Counted from the stretch's first letter, positions 52,964 to 61,359 are shown. The stretch is DNA of 64,000 nt from Actomonas aquatica (GCF_019679435.2 NZ_CP139781.1:4894001-4958000), one strand, 5' to 3'. The notes: generated by a model not told the origin, from the letters alone. Numbers and translations: made by a program.

Positions 52964-53150
52964 AGAGGTCTTAGGGAGACGCTTTCCAAACGGGCGGGGC
53001 GGTCGGGGATCACCGCGTTGGCGGGACCGGCGTTGGTGGTGCGACGTGACTGCCCCAGTATTTTAGCAGCGATGAAAACCGAATTGGAGGAGCGGGGTCA
53101 GCGCAGGCAGCGAGTGCTTCAAATTCCTGAACACCATCGCATTTCATCCT

Positions 53151-53303
53151 ATGAACTTACTCCTCGTTGTCCTCTTGCTCCTCCTGCTGTTTGGCGGTGG
53201 TGGTTTTTATGTCGGTGGTCCGGCGATCGGCGGCAGTGGCCTCGGGCTGGTGCTGCTGATCGTGCTCATCATCTATCTGATGGGCGGCTTCAAAACGAAG
53301 TGA
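53151..53303 (+). CDS. DUF3309-like small membrane protein
   Basis: A 50-residue ORF. It reads MNLLLVVLLLLLLFGGG, a Gly-rich turn (GFYVGGPAIGGSGLG) and a second helix (LVLLIVLIIYLMGGF), ending in KTK. The two short helices with a GG-rich hinge and LLFGGGG/YLMGG signature match the DUF3309 family of about 50 residues found in many proteobacteria and Verrucomicrobiota. The function is unknown. Confidence 0.75.
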   Translation: MNLLLVVLLLLLLFGGGGFYVGGPAIGGSGLGLVLLIVLIIYLMGGFKTK

Positions 53304-53328
53304 CTGTGGCGCGCTCACGCGCCCGGGA

Positions 53329-54663
53329 CTAACCGGTGGTCAGGCCGGCCACGATCGCGCCGTCGCGGTTGGGGCCGGGTGGGACACATACCACGGTGAG
53401 GCCGTCGGCGGCGCGAAACCATGAGGCCCGCGAACGTTGGCGAGAGGACGTCTGATGGCGGCGCCACCATTGGCTGACCTGCTGGTGCAGCCTGGCATCG
53501 GGCTGCGGCGCGAGGGGCGCCAGGTGCGCGCTGAGTTCGCGTTGAAAGGTCGCGGTGCCGGTGGGCAGGTCGGCGAGCGGCAGGATGCGCAGGTGACGTG
53601 ACGTGCGGTGCGAGGTTGGCGGTCCCAGATGCAGGGACGCGGCGTTGCGCAGGTGAGGGGCCAGCCAAGCGAGCGCGCGGCGGTCTTGCTCGGTGAAGCT
53701 GCGTTGTTCGCGAATGGTGCAGGCGTTGAGCATCCGACCATCAGCGAGTCGCCAGTCGGAGCCGAGGGCATCGCCCATTTGCAGATGAGGTCGCGCGGCG
53801 CGATACATGGCGCGTTCGCGCCAAGCGGTGGCGCTGAGCACCTCGGAGATGCTGTGCACCTGACCCTGACAGCGATAGATGAGTGGGTGGCTGTCGGCGG
53901 TGCTCATGGTGCTAAGCAGAAATGAATCACCATCGGTTCCGCCGCTGTGGGCGTAGTCGAACTCCTGTTGGCGGGAAGAGGTAAATGCGAGGTGGAGGGC
54001 GCCGGGCACGAGGTCGGCGAGGGAGTGAGTGGTGGCCTGCAACCAACCGTGTTGCACCGCATCTCGGTAGAAACGTGCCACGGCGTCGTTGAGATCGATG
54101 GTGGGACGCGCGGGTCGGGGTGGGGACGCGGGAGCGGGGCGAACGGCGGGCGACCATGCGGTGGCGAGTTCGTCGGCGACGGCGTTGAGGCGGGCGGCGT
54201 CGCGGCAAGGTTGGCCGTCGAGGTGAACCTGCACCTGATGCGGCGGGAGCTGGTGGGCGCGAAAACCGACGGCGTGGCGCACCGCGCCACCGGGGTCGCG
54301 ACCGGCGGTGTTGAGCTCGAGCAGGTTTTTGAGGTGGCAGTGGCCGCGATGGTCGGAGAAGGCGGTGGCGGCACTGCTGCGCTCGGGGTGTTCGAGCAGG
54401 TTGGCCAAGGTGCGGGCGGGGGTGCCGCGACCGCCTTGCACGGTGGCCCAGGTGTCGGAGGTGGCGGCGTGACGCAGGACCAACAGCACGATCGCTTTCA
54501 TGGCGCGGGTCCAGGTGAGCGCGGTGGCGAGGCGCCCGTAGCGATCACCTCGATGGGCGTGCTTGGCGGGGGCGGTGACATCGCAGCGGAAGCGCCACTG
54601 GTCGAGTTCCCAACCGTGGTCGCCGCTGACAAGAAACACTTCAAGGTGGCAGCCGTCCTCCAT
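53329..54663 (-). CDS. Protein of unknown function with LuxR-sensor-like segment but no HTH
   Basis: 444 residues from the ATG at 54663; a GTG at 54723 adds 20 residues. The N-terminal 200 residues match nothing recognised. Residues of about 270-375 (SHPLIYRCQGQVHSISEVLS, MYRAARPHLQMGDALG, RSFTEQDRRALAWLAPHLRNA) resemble the sensory half of LuxR-type regulators. The expected LuxR helix-turn-helix at the C-terminus is absent; instead about 100 Arg/Trp-rich residues follow. It is divergent from the PEP-CTERM gene. It may be an unusual sensor or a regulator with a different output. Confidence 0.6.
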   Translation of the reverse strand: MEDGCHLEVFLVSGDHGWELDQWRFRCDVTAPAKHAHRGDRYGRLATALTWTRAMKAIVLLVLRHAATSDTWATVQGGRGTPARTLANLLEHPERSSAATAFSDHRGHCHLKNLLELNTAGRDPGGAVRHAVGFRAHQLPPHQVQVHLDGQPCRDAARLNAVADELATAWSPAVRPAPASPPRPARPTIDLNDAVARFYRDAVQHGWLQATTHSLADLVPGALHLAFTSSRQQEFDYAHSGGTDGDSFLLSTMSTADSHPLIYRCQGQVHSISEVLSATAWRERAMYRAARPHLQMGDALGSDWRLADGRMLNACTIREQRSFTEQDRRALAWLAPHLRNAASLHLGPPTSHRTSRHLRILPLADLPTGTATFQRELSAHLAPLAPQPDARLHQQVSQWWRRHQTSSRQRSRASWFRAADGLTVVCVPPGPNRDGAIVAGLTTG

Positions 54664-54768
54664 TGGGGCGCGGAGCGTTAAAAGGTCCGGGGACAGCGAC
54701 AAGGGCAAAGCTCCGGAAAACACCGCCGGAAGCGTCGTGCGTGCATCGATGGTAGGGTGAGCACGATC

Positions 54769-55710
54769 ATGTTGAGTCGACTCCTCATCACCTCCGTCAC
54801 CGATTTTCGGGTTGTTCTGCTGACCGGCCTGCTGGCCCTCGCTCCGGTCGGGCTCTCCGCGCAGTTTGCGAGCTCGGTGGAAATCAACAATCGCCTCTCA
54901 GCGGCCGAGGCCTTGGACACCGGCACCGCCGGAGCCTCGGCATCCGTGGATTATGCCAGTGGGGCCATGACCGTGCAGGCGGGTGGCACCGTGACGGCGA
55001 GCTACGGGGTGACGCACACCGAGGCCTATTTCACCAAAAACTCGACGACGGGTTTTGGCACGGACCTGACTGGCTCGACCGCCACGCAGACGGCCTTTAC
55101 CGACACCCTGCGTATCGATCCGGCGAACCCGGCGGAGATCGGCACGGCGGTGCGCGTGCAGGTGGTGCTGGAGATGACCGGCACGGCGGGCTACTCGGGC
55201 ATCGATGGCACCAGCGGCCGTTACACGATCTACAGCAGCTTGAGTATCGGTGAAGTGGATACCGAGGACGACAGCACCTTTGCGGTGACCACGCTCTCGA
55301 ACAATGCCGGCACGACGGTCAACTCCAGCGGTGACATTCAGGCACAGAGTTATCCGGCCTCGCCGACGTCGACCTTTGGTTACCTTTACCTGAATCTCGG
55401 TGAGACCATCACCTTTCGCGGCACGCAAATTCTGACTACGCAGGTCACGCGATCGACGAGCGGGCAACGCGCGGGCGGCGGCGTGACGGCGGATCTGGAT
55501 GGGACGTTTTCGTTTCAGGCGCTGCTGGACGACAGCCTGCAGCTGGACGTGGAGAACTACACTTTCGTGACCGGCTCGGGCACGGACTATTTCAATCTGT
55601 CGGCCGTGCCGGAGCCGTCGACTTACGCGGCACTGGCGGGCCTCGGGTGCCTCGGTTTTGCTTGGTGGCGCCGCCGTCGCGGCGGACTTGCTGCAGGGTC
55701 AAACGACTGA
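54769..55710 (+). CDS. PEP-CTERM sorted secreted protein
   Basis: 313 residues from the ATG at 54769; a GTG at 54757 is possible. There is a signal peptide (VVLLTGLLALAPVGLSAQ), a Thr/Ser/Gly-rich beta-type body and a C-terminal sorting tail: VPEPSTYAALAGLGCLG then a hydrophobic stretch and AWWRRRR. Proteins with this tail are processed by exosortase (not in the window) and exported, often to the extracellular matrix. The body has no recognised domain. Confidence 0.85.
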   Translation: MLSRLLITSVTDFRVVLLTGLLALAPVGLSAQFASSVEINNRLSAAEALDTGTAGASASVDYASGAMTVQAGGTVTASYGVTHTEAYFTKNSTTGFGTDLTGSTATQTAFTDTLRIDPANPAEIGTAVRVQVVLEMTGTAGYSGIDGTSGRYTIYSSLSIGEVDTEDDSTFAVTTLSNNAGTTVNSSGDIQAQSYPASPTSTFGYLYLNLGETITFRGTQILTTQVTRSTSGQRAGGGVTADLDGTFSFQALLDDSLQLDVENYTFVTGSGTDYFNLSAVPEPSTYAALAGLGCLGFAWWRRRRGGLAAGSND

Positions 55711-56793
55711 GGTCGGCGAACGCGGTTGTTTGCGGCGGCGATGAAACCAGATCAGCGCGCCGCTGAGGGTGAGGGCGCCGGGGGCGAGGCCGGCGAGGCA
55801 CCAGAGGATCTTGGAAACGAGTCCGCCGAAGTCGCCGAAGTGGAGTGGCTCAAAGCTGTCGACGACGCGCGCCCAGAGTCCGGCGTTGCGCAGGTCTTTC
55901 TCGTAGTTGATTTCCAATGACGCGGCATCGAGCCAGAGCGTGCTGCCGTAGCGACTGCGCAAGGCCGCGCCGGGTTCGGTCTGGCCGAAGACGTAGAACT
56001 GTTGGTCCTCGGCGGTGGGCAGGTAGACGTAGTTGAAGGCGTAGCCCGGCCACTGGGATTCGGCCAAGGCGGGCAGCTCATCGACGCGATCGAGGCGACC
56101 TTCGTAGGTCGTCCAGACCTCCGCTTCCTCGTGGTCGTGACTCATTTCCTCGATGACGTGGGCGATGTTCCAGTAGGCGCCGGTGAAGCCGAGCAGCAGG
56201 TTGAAAGGCAGTGAGGCGATGCCGACGGCCTTGTGCACGTCGGACGAGAAGAGGCGCCAGCTCTGGCCCCAGCGCAGGCGGAAGACGGTTTTGAAAAACG
56301 CACGATGCAGGTAGAGGCCGGAGAGGCTGAGGAAGATGAAAATGATCGCCAGCAGAGCGGTGAGCACGAGACCCACGTGGTCGGCGAAGAAGGTGTAGTG
56401 CAGGTCGACGAACCAGCCGTAGATCGTGTCGTGTGTGGCGACTGGCGTCGCCGTGCCGAGTGTGCCGGTGGCAGGATCGACCGTCACGATGTGCCAGTCG
56501 TTCGAGTCGGCGTGGGGCGTGAGGTAGGCGACGTCACGGCGTTCGTCGCCGTGGTAGAGCAACCAGCCGCGCACCCAGAAGTCGGGCTGGGCGGTCTCGA
56601 CCGTGGTGATGAGTTGCGAGAGCGGCAGGCGTGGAGCGTCGACCGGCGATTCGCGCAGGACACGGTCGGGTTGCAGGGCGCGGGTGATCTCGTGGTGAAA
56701 CACGAGCACGCTGCCGGTGAGGCCGATGAGGACGAGGCCCAGCCCGGCGAAGAGGCCGAGCCAGGAGTGCAGTTGCCAGAGGCGTTTACGCAT
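55699..56793 (-). CDS. PepSY-associated membrane protein
   Basis: 364 residues from the ATG at 56793; the open frame upstream lies partly in a repeat and is rejected. The first helix RLWQLHSWLGLFAGLGLVLIG (given in part: LHSWLGLFAGLGLVLIG) is typical of PepSY-TM proteins, and three more helices follow at about 145-165, 190-215 and 325-345. Conserved His residues lie in the helices (LHSWLG, HHEIT, DLHYTFF, DVHKAVG), fitting a heme-binding or ferric reductase role. It sits downstream of a siderophore receptor, so it is probably involved in iron release at the inner membrane. Its C-terminus overlaps the end of the PEP-CTERM gene by 12 bases. Confidence 0.86.
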   Translation of the reverse strand: MRKRLWQLHSWLGLFAGLGLVLIGLTGSVLVFHHEITRALQPDRVLRESPVDAPRLPLSQLITTVETAQPDFWVRGWLLYHGDERRDVAYLTPHADSNDWHIVTVDPATGTLGTATPVATHDTIYGWFVDLHYTFFADHVGLVLTALLAIIFIFLSLSGLYLHRAFFKTVFRLRWGQSWRLFSSDVHKAVGIASLPFNLLLGFTGAYWNIAHVIEEMSHDHEEAEVWTTYEGRLDRVDELPALAESQWPGYAFNYVYLPTAEDQQFYVFGQTEPGAALRSRYGSTLWLDAASLEINYEKDLRNAGLWARVVDSFEPLHFGDFGGLVSKILWCLAGLAPGALTLSGALIWFHRRRKQPRSPTSVV

Positions 56794-56815
56794 GGAGCGG
56801 GCAGGACGAGTTTTT

Positions 56816-56924
56816 AACCACGGATGGACACGGATGGGCTTCACTACCGTTCAGCTTCCAATCCCGCCATCCAGCTGCGGTGCGTAGGCGGTAGCCGAAG
56901 CCTTTCGTGTCCATTCGTGGTTTA
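56816..56924. repeat. Long imperfect palindrome, CCACGGATGGACACGGAT type
   Basis: Left arm CCACGGATGGACACGGATGG at 56818-56837 and right arm CCTTTCGTGTCCATTCGTGG at 56901-56920 are near reverse complements; inner parts (GGGCTTCACTACCG and GCGGTAGCCGAAGCC) pair too. It is the sister of the element at 7356-7476. Its right edge supplies the TTA that is the stop codon of the siderophore receptor. Confidence 0.85.
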
Positions 56925-59036
56925 GAACTTGTAGTCGAAGGCGACGGAGAATTGGCGGGGGGCGCCGTAGATGGCGCCGTATTGGACGGTGCGCAGGTAT
57001 TTCTCGTCGGTGACGTTGTCGACGTTGAGCCGGACGGTGGCCTTGCGGTTCAGTTCGTAGGCGGCGAAGGCGTTGACGAGCAGGTAGGAATCCTGACGGG
57101 CGCCGCCGTCTCTGGAGACGTCGGATTGCCAACGGAGGCCGGCGCCGAATTTGAGCTGCGGCAGTGCGGCGAGGCGGGTGTCGGCGCGCAGGCTCACGAT
57201 GGTGCGCGGGATCCATTCGTAGATGTCGTTGCCGTCCGGGCCGGTGAGTTCCATGCGGGTGATGCCGGCGGTGAGGTGAGTGCGCTCGCCAATGCGACCG
57301 GTTGCTTCGAACTCAAAGCCGCGTGAGCGCACGTCCCGCGGTTCGTAGTAGGATTGTTGGGCGACGGGATCGAAGCCGGCTTCGGTGGCGAGGCCTTGTT
57401 GTTCGGCGTCGAAGTAGGCGGCGGTGGTGAGGAGGCGGCGGTTGAGCCACTCGGCTTTGAGGCCGACCTCGAAGTTGACGCCCTTCATCGGGGCGAGAAA
57501 GGCACCGTTGATGTCGCGCTGATCCTGCGCCTGGAAGATGTCGGAGTAGGAGGCGTAGGCCAGGACGTGGTCGGTGAGGTCGTAAGTGAGGCCGGCATAG
57601 GGGCTGACTTTTTCGGTGGTCTCGTTGTCGAGGTTGACGCCGCCGCCGTAGATGGAGGTGCCGTCGCGCTCGAGCTTAATGGCGTTGATGCCGCCGATGG
57701 CTTTCAAGCGGTCGCTGAGAGCGAGGCGGGTGGCGGCGTAGAAGCGCAGGAGGGACTGGTCGCCGTCGCTGCCGACGTAGGTGTCGCCCCAGACGGGCTC
57801 GGGGAAGATGTCACCGGCGTAGGGGAAGGCGGGCAGGGTGGTGTCGGCCGAGCTGACGATGTTGTAGGCGTCGGTATAGGTGTCCTGCTGCGAATAACTG
57901 AGGCCGGCGATGACCTCGTGGCGGCGGTCGAAGGCGTCGAAACGGCCGGTGAGGCTGGCGTCGACGATGTTGGCGCTCGACTCGGAGTCGCTGCGGTAGG
58001 GCCAGCCGACGAGGCCGGTGTAGTCGTTGTTGAGGGCGCCGGTGAAGGTGTAGGCGTAGAAGAGTTTCACGGCCTCGTCGCCGGAGCGGTGGTTGTAGGT
58101 GAGCTTGGCTTCCCAGTCGTCGGAGAAGGCGTGGGCATACTCCACGAAGGCGTTGAGGGCGCTCAGCTCCCAGCGGGTCCAGTCCTGCGACGTGGAGGCG
58201 GAGGGGTCGAATTCGGCCTGGGTGCCATCGGCGAGCAGGAGGGTGAGTGAACCCCACATGGGCGACTGTTGCAGCGACTCGGTGTAGGAGAAGCCGGCGG
58301 TGAGCACGCCGGAGGCGCCGACCTGGCCTTCAACGACGCCATAGACGGTGGTGCGGCGGTCCTGGAGGGCGCGGAGGTAGGAGTCGGTGTCTTCGTGGGC
58401 GACGACGAAACGGGCGGCCCAGGAACCGGAGTCGGTGAGGACCTGGTTGTAGTCGAGGGTGGCGCGCAAGAGATCGTGGGAGCCGGCGCGGAGGCTGAAC
58501 TCGCCGCCGTTGGTATTGGTGGGGCGCTTGCGCACGTAGTTGATGGTGCCGGAAGCGTTGCCCACGCCGGTGAGCAGACCGTTGGCGCCGCGGATGAGTT
58601 CGATGCGGTCGAACAGGTAGGTGTCCTGCTGGCCGACGACCAGGCCCCAGTCGTTGGTCATGCCGAGGCCGTCGACCTGCGTGAGCATGATGTCGAAGCC
58701 GCGGGAACTGTAGGACGTGCGGCTGGTTTCCCATTGGTCGACGGTGATGCCGGTGCCGAGGCGCAGGGCGTCGTGCGTGCCGGTGGTGGCGAAATCGCGC
58801 ATGGCTTCCTGGTCGATCGTGCTGATCGACTGCGGCGTCTCCTTGAGCGTGAGCGGCAGATTGGTCGCGCCTTGGGAGGTGCGGTATTCACGCTTGGCGG
58901 TGACGGTGAGCTCGCTGAGCGAGAGGGTGTCGGCGTCGGGGAGCGTTTGCGCGTGGGCGTTTGCGGCCAAGGCGAGGGCGAGGAGCCCCGCGCCGAAGCG
59001 GAGGAATTGGGACGGAGAAACGGCAGTGATGTTCAT
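56922..59036 (-). CDS. TonB-dependent siderophore receptor
   Basis: 704 residues. A signal peptide (FGAGLLALALAANAHAQ) is followed by a TonB-box region (LSLSELTVTAKREYR), a plug with LPLTLKETPQSISTIDQEAM and VGNASGTINYVRKRPT, and a barrel ending in SVAFDYKF with terminal Phe. The TLKETPQSISTI and YVRKRPT signatures place it with ferric-siderophore receptors (FhuE/FpvA type). The Fur gene lies upstream on the same strand and the PepSY-TM gene downstream, so it is part of an iron operon. Confidence 0.93.
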   Translation of the reverse strand: MNITAVSPSQFLRFGAGLLALALAANAHAQTLPDADTLSLSELTVTAKREYRTSQGATNLPLTLKETPQSISTIDQEAMRDFATTGTHDALRLGTGITVDQWETSRTSYSSRGFDIMLTQVDGLGMTNDWGLVVGQQDTYLFDRIELIRGANGLLTGVGNASGTINYVRKRPTNTNGGEFSLRAGSHDLLRATLDYNQVLTDSGSWAARFVVAHEDTDSYLRALQDRRTTVYGVVEGQVGASGVLTAGFSYTESLQQSPMWGSLTLLLADGTQAEFDPSASTSQDWTRWELSALNAFVEYAHAFSDDWEAKLTYNHRSGDEAVKLFYAYTFTGALNNDYTGLVGWPYRSDSESSANIVDASLTGRFDAFDRRHEVIAGLSYSQQDTYTDAYNIVSSADTTLPAFPYAGDIFPEPVWGDTYVGSDGDQSLLRFYAATRLALSDRLKAIGGINAIKLERDGTSIYGGGVNLDNETTEKVSPYAGLTYDLTDHVLAYASYSDIFQAQDQRDINGAFLAPMKGVNFEVGLKAEWLNRRLLTTAAYFDAEQQGLATEAGFDPVAQQSYYEPRDVRSRGFEFEATGRIGERTHLTAGITRMELTGPDGNDIYEWIPRTIVSLRADTRLAALPQLKFGAGLRWQSDVSRDGGARQDSYLLVNAFAAYELNRKATVRLNVDNVTDEKYLRTVQYGAIYGAPRQFSVAFDYKF

Positions 59037-59150
59037 TGCGGTGTAGTTTCGGAAATCGGACTCAGTGGAAGATAGTGGCGGAAAAGGAGGAGCGGGCGGT
59101 CCGGAGTCAGCGCATCGGAGCCGGCCGCGGTCGGCGGATGGGTGGGGCGA

Positions 59151-59669
59151 CTAGGCCTTGGCGTTGCTGCGGCGGTCGGAGCGGTCGCAGTGGCCGGTGT
59201 CACGCAGCGACTGGCAGTCGGCCTCGATGCGCAGGTCGAGTTTGCGCGGATTGAACCCTGCTTGCCGCACGCCGAACGTTTCGCGCATGGCCAGACAGGG
59301 AGCGTGGAGAGGATGCAGTTCTCCACAGTCGCGGCAGACGACGGTGACGGCGCTGGCGAGCGTCCCGGCGCGTTCCGGGGGCACGACGGCGTAGCAGCGT
59401 TCGTCGTGGGTGCCGCGGCTCTCATGGAGCAGGCCGAAACGACTGAGGTCGCCAAGGGTGCGGTAAATGGAGGCGAGGGAGATGCCGCGATCGACGGCGC
59501 GCACCAGCGGCAGGAGTTGATCGGCGGTGAAAAGGACGTCGCGCACGGCCACGACCTGACAGATGATCGTGCGCACGTGGGTGATGCGCTGACCGGCGCG
59601 CTGCCAGTGTTGGGCGGCCGCGGTGACGAAGGCGTTGTTGGCTGAGGCGACTGGAATGGAGTCGGACAC
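59151..59669 (-). CDS. Fur family metalloregulator with altered metal site
   Basis: 172 residues from a GTG at 59669. The N-terminal winged helix is clear (AGQRITHVRTIICQVVAV, RGISLASIYRTLGDLSRFGLL). Structural zinc cysteines are present as CRDC and in a C-terminal CQSLRDTGHC. The usual HHxHH-type segment just before the first CxxC is missing: it reads AGTLASAVTVVCRDCG. The regulatory metal site is therefore incomplete or built differently. It lies 114 bases upstream of the siderophore receptor and 3 bases after the next gene, so it likely controls this island. Confidence 0.86.
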   Translation of the reverse strand: MSDSIPVASANNAFVTAAAQHWQRAGQRITHVRTIICQVVAVRDVLFTADQLLPLVRAVDRGISLASIYRTLGDLSRFGLLHESRGTHDERCYAVVPPERAGTLASAVTVVCRDCGELHPLHAPCLAMRETFGVRQAGFNPRKLDLRIEADCQSLRDTGHCDRSDRRSNAKA

Positions 59670-59672
59670 GAC

Positions 59673-60095
59673 TTAAGCCGCGGCGGAGGAGGCCACCGGC
59701 GAGGTCGGGGTGGCGGAGCGGAAGCGGAAACGGAGTCCGATCTCGCTGGATTGCGGGTAGGCCCGATCCTCGAAGATGTGGTTCATGGCCCGGCGGCAGC
59801 AGGACTCGAGATCGGCGTCGTCGAGTTGCAGCGGCAGCACCTCGAGGAGGGTTTGGCGTTGATCGTCGGTCGCGGTGATTTCGATGCGTGCTTCGAGCCA
59901 GCGGCGCAACGGGGTGAAGCGCGGCGTGAGATCGGCGGGCGCGGCGGCGAGGAGTTTAAAATAGCAGCTCACGCAGCGGCCGGGATGTGGGTCGGCGGAG
60001 GCGGCGGCACGCAGATCAAGGATCGTGTCGGCCTCGCGGGCGAGGGGAGACGCGATCTCAATAAGCAGGTGGTCAATCTCAGTAATGGGACTCAT
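59673..60095 (-). CDS. Small Cys-containing protein of unknown function in the iron island
   Basis: 140 residues from the ATG at 60095. It has a CVSC motif at about residue 43 and a CC pair at about residue 100 (LESCCRRAMNHIF), with helices in between (LRRWLEARIEI). There is no signal peptide. No family was recognised. Its stop codon lies 3 bases before the fur start, so they are co-transcribed. TGAGAAT-type repeats lie around its start codon, suggesting Fur control. A heme- or metal-binding role is possible but unproven. Confidence 0.6.
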   Translation of the reverse strand: MSPITEIDHLLIEIASPLAREADTILDLRAAASADPHPGRCVSCYFKLLAAAPADLTPRFTPLRRWLEARIEITATDDQRQTLLEVLPLQLDDADLESCCRRAMNHIFEDRAYPQSSEIGLRFRFRSATPTSPVASSAAA

Positions 60096-60160
60096 TCTCA
60101 AGAAGTTGCCGTAGAGGATCGAGAATGAGACGCGGTTTCAAGAAGAAAGATGAGAATGGG
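60091..60160. promoter_or_regulatory. Repeated TGAGAAT half-sites, possible Fur-box-like cluster
   Basis: CTCATTCTCA (60091-60100, overlapping the start codon), GAGAATGAG (60120-60128) and TGAGAATG (60153-60160) form an inverted and direct repeat set upstream of the 140-residue gene and fur. TGAGAAT is the half-site of many Fur-type operators. This is inferred from pattern only. Confidence 0.4.
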
Positions 60161-60287
60161 TCGCAGAATTTGAGTAAGGGCCGGCGGGGCGAAACGATTG
60201 AGGGGTAGAGGGAATGAGGGGCAAACGCGGCGACGGGGATGACCGCGTTGGCGGGGTGGGCGTCGGTGGTCCCTGGGATTGGAGCGC

Positions 60288-60318
60288 AAAAAAGCCGCTG
60301 ACCGGGGTGGTCAGCGGC
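60288..60318 (-). terminator. Intrinsic terminator of the small Cys-protein gene
   Basis: Stem GCCGCTGACC (60294-60303) and GGTCAGCGGC (60309-60318) with loop GGGGT. On the minus strand the stem is followed by TTTTTT. It lies 29 bases after the end of the gene at 60347-60544. Confidence 0.9.
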
Positions 60319-60346
60319 GAAAGGGGGAGGTAGGTAGGCTGAGGGA

Positions 60347-60544
60347 TCAGGCCTGCTCGTATTCTCCGCACCAGTCGGAGGCCTTGGTGGTGGGGAAGCG
60401 GGATTCAAACTTCACATCGTCGTCGACGTTGAACGCGATGGTTTGCGGCGCACGACGACGGCACTCGCCCTCGGTGGCGTCGGTTGTCTTGAAGTGGGAA
60501 CAGGTGGCGCAGGCCTTGGTGGTGGTGGCGGTCGTGGTTTCCAT
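60347..60544 (-). CDS. Small four-Cys protein
   Basis: 65 residues. Four cysteines are spaced as CATC, GECRRRAP and DWCGEYEQ, which suggests a zinc- or iron-binding knuckle; the FPTTKASDWCGEYE end is seen in small conserved proteins of unknown function. A good ribosome-binding site (GAAAGGA) precedes the ATG and a terminator follows, so it is a monocistronic unit. A Fur-box-like sequence lies about 110 bases upstream. Confidence 0.75.
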   Translation of the reverse strand: METTTATTTKACATCSHFKTTDATEGECRRRAPQTIAFNVDDDVKFESRFPTTKASDWCGEYEQA

Positions 60545-60652
60545 ATTAAGATCCTTTCAGGGAGTGAGGTGGTTATTGGCTAACTGGTCTCAATATGCGC
60601 CGAGGCCCCGCGCGGCGCAAGAGGACGGGCACGTCCGGGGCGAATTGGTTTT

Positions 60653-60671
60653 GATAATCAATCGCATTCTC
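60653..60671. promoter_or_regulatory. Fur-box-like sequence
   Basis: GATAATCAATCGCATTCTC agrees with the 19-base Fur consensus GATAATGATAATCATTATC at 13 positions, with both outer ends matching. It is in the intergenic region upstream of the small four-Cys gene, inside the iron island. Inferred, not tested. Confidence 0.5.
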
Positions 60672-60731
60672 AGCTGTGCCGCGACGATGCGACCAACGAC
60701 CCGGAGCGGCGAGGTCATGGCGGGCTCAGCT

Positions 60732-60842
60732 TCAGTGGAGCGACAGGATGAAGGCGGTGGTGATGAGCAGGGCGACGATGGCTGCCACGACGAAGCGCAG
60801 TGTATCCATTTGTTCGCGACGACTGGGGCGGAGGTGGGGCAT
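60732..60842 (-). CDS. 36-residue membrane peptide overlapping the flavodoxin stop
   Basis: An ORF of 36 codons starting at an ATG that overlaps the flavodoxin stop (TGATG). It reads MPHLRPSRREQMDTLRF and then one membrane helix (VVAAIVALLITTAFILSLH). The tight overlap implies translational coupling. It is too short for family assignment; a small membrane partner in iron uptake, like those near TonB/ExbB loci, is a possibility. Confidence 0.45.
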   Translation of the reverse strand: MPHLRPSRREQMDTLRFVVAAIVALLITTAFILSLH

Positions 60843-61303
60843 CACGTTCCGGAGGTTTCGCGTTCGACGGCCAGGCGGGTGAAGAAGCGATCGGCCCAGG
60901 CTGGGAAGGTCTCGTCGAAGTCGAGGTCGGCATCAAAGCGATCGAGCAGACGCGTGGCCCCGAGGGTGGCGAGACGAGCGTCCAGTTGCCGGGCGAAGCC
61001 GTTGAACTCGGTGTAATCCTTGTCCCCGAGACCGAAGACGGCGAAGCGCATGCCGGATAGATCGAGGTTGGCCTCTTCGAGCGCATACCAGAAATCGGCG
61101 GCATCATCGGGCGGCTCGCCGTCACCCCAAGTGGACACGATGAACACGGCGAGTTCGCGGTCGGTGAGATCCTGCGGTGTCAGGTCGCCGAGGTCGTGGA
61201 CATGGGCAGTCCAGCCTTCGTCGGTGGCGCGAGATTGGGTGTCGGTGGCAACGGTTTCGGCGTTGCCGGTCATGGTGGCAAAGTGGATGTGAAGGTCGGG
61301 CAT
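60842..61303 (-). CDS. Flavodoxin-domain protein
   Basis: 153 residues from the ATG at 61303. The FMN-binding loops are clear: HFATMTGNAETVATD (phosphate loop), STWGDGEPPDDAADFW and VFGLGDKDYTEFNGFARQLD. It resembles the FMN domain of sulfite reductase or P450 reductase rather than classical flavodoxin. It lies between the HmuS-like gene (57 bases upstream) and the 36-residue ORF, in an iron/heme operon, and may supply electrons for heme breakdown or ferric reduction. Confidence 0.88.
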   Translation of the reverse strand: MPDLHIHFATMTGNAETVATDTQSRATDEGWTAHVHDLGDLTPQDLTDRELAVFIVSTWGDGEPPDDAADFWYALEEANLDLSGMRFAVFGLGDKDYTEFNGFARQLDARLATLGATRLLDRFDADLDFDETFPAWADRFFTRLAVERETSGT

Positions 61304-61359
61304 GGCGGAGGAGGGAGGAGGGGGAGAGCCGACGGAGATCACCGCGTCAGCGGAACAGG

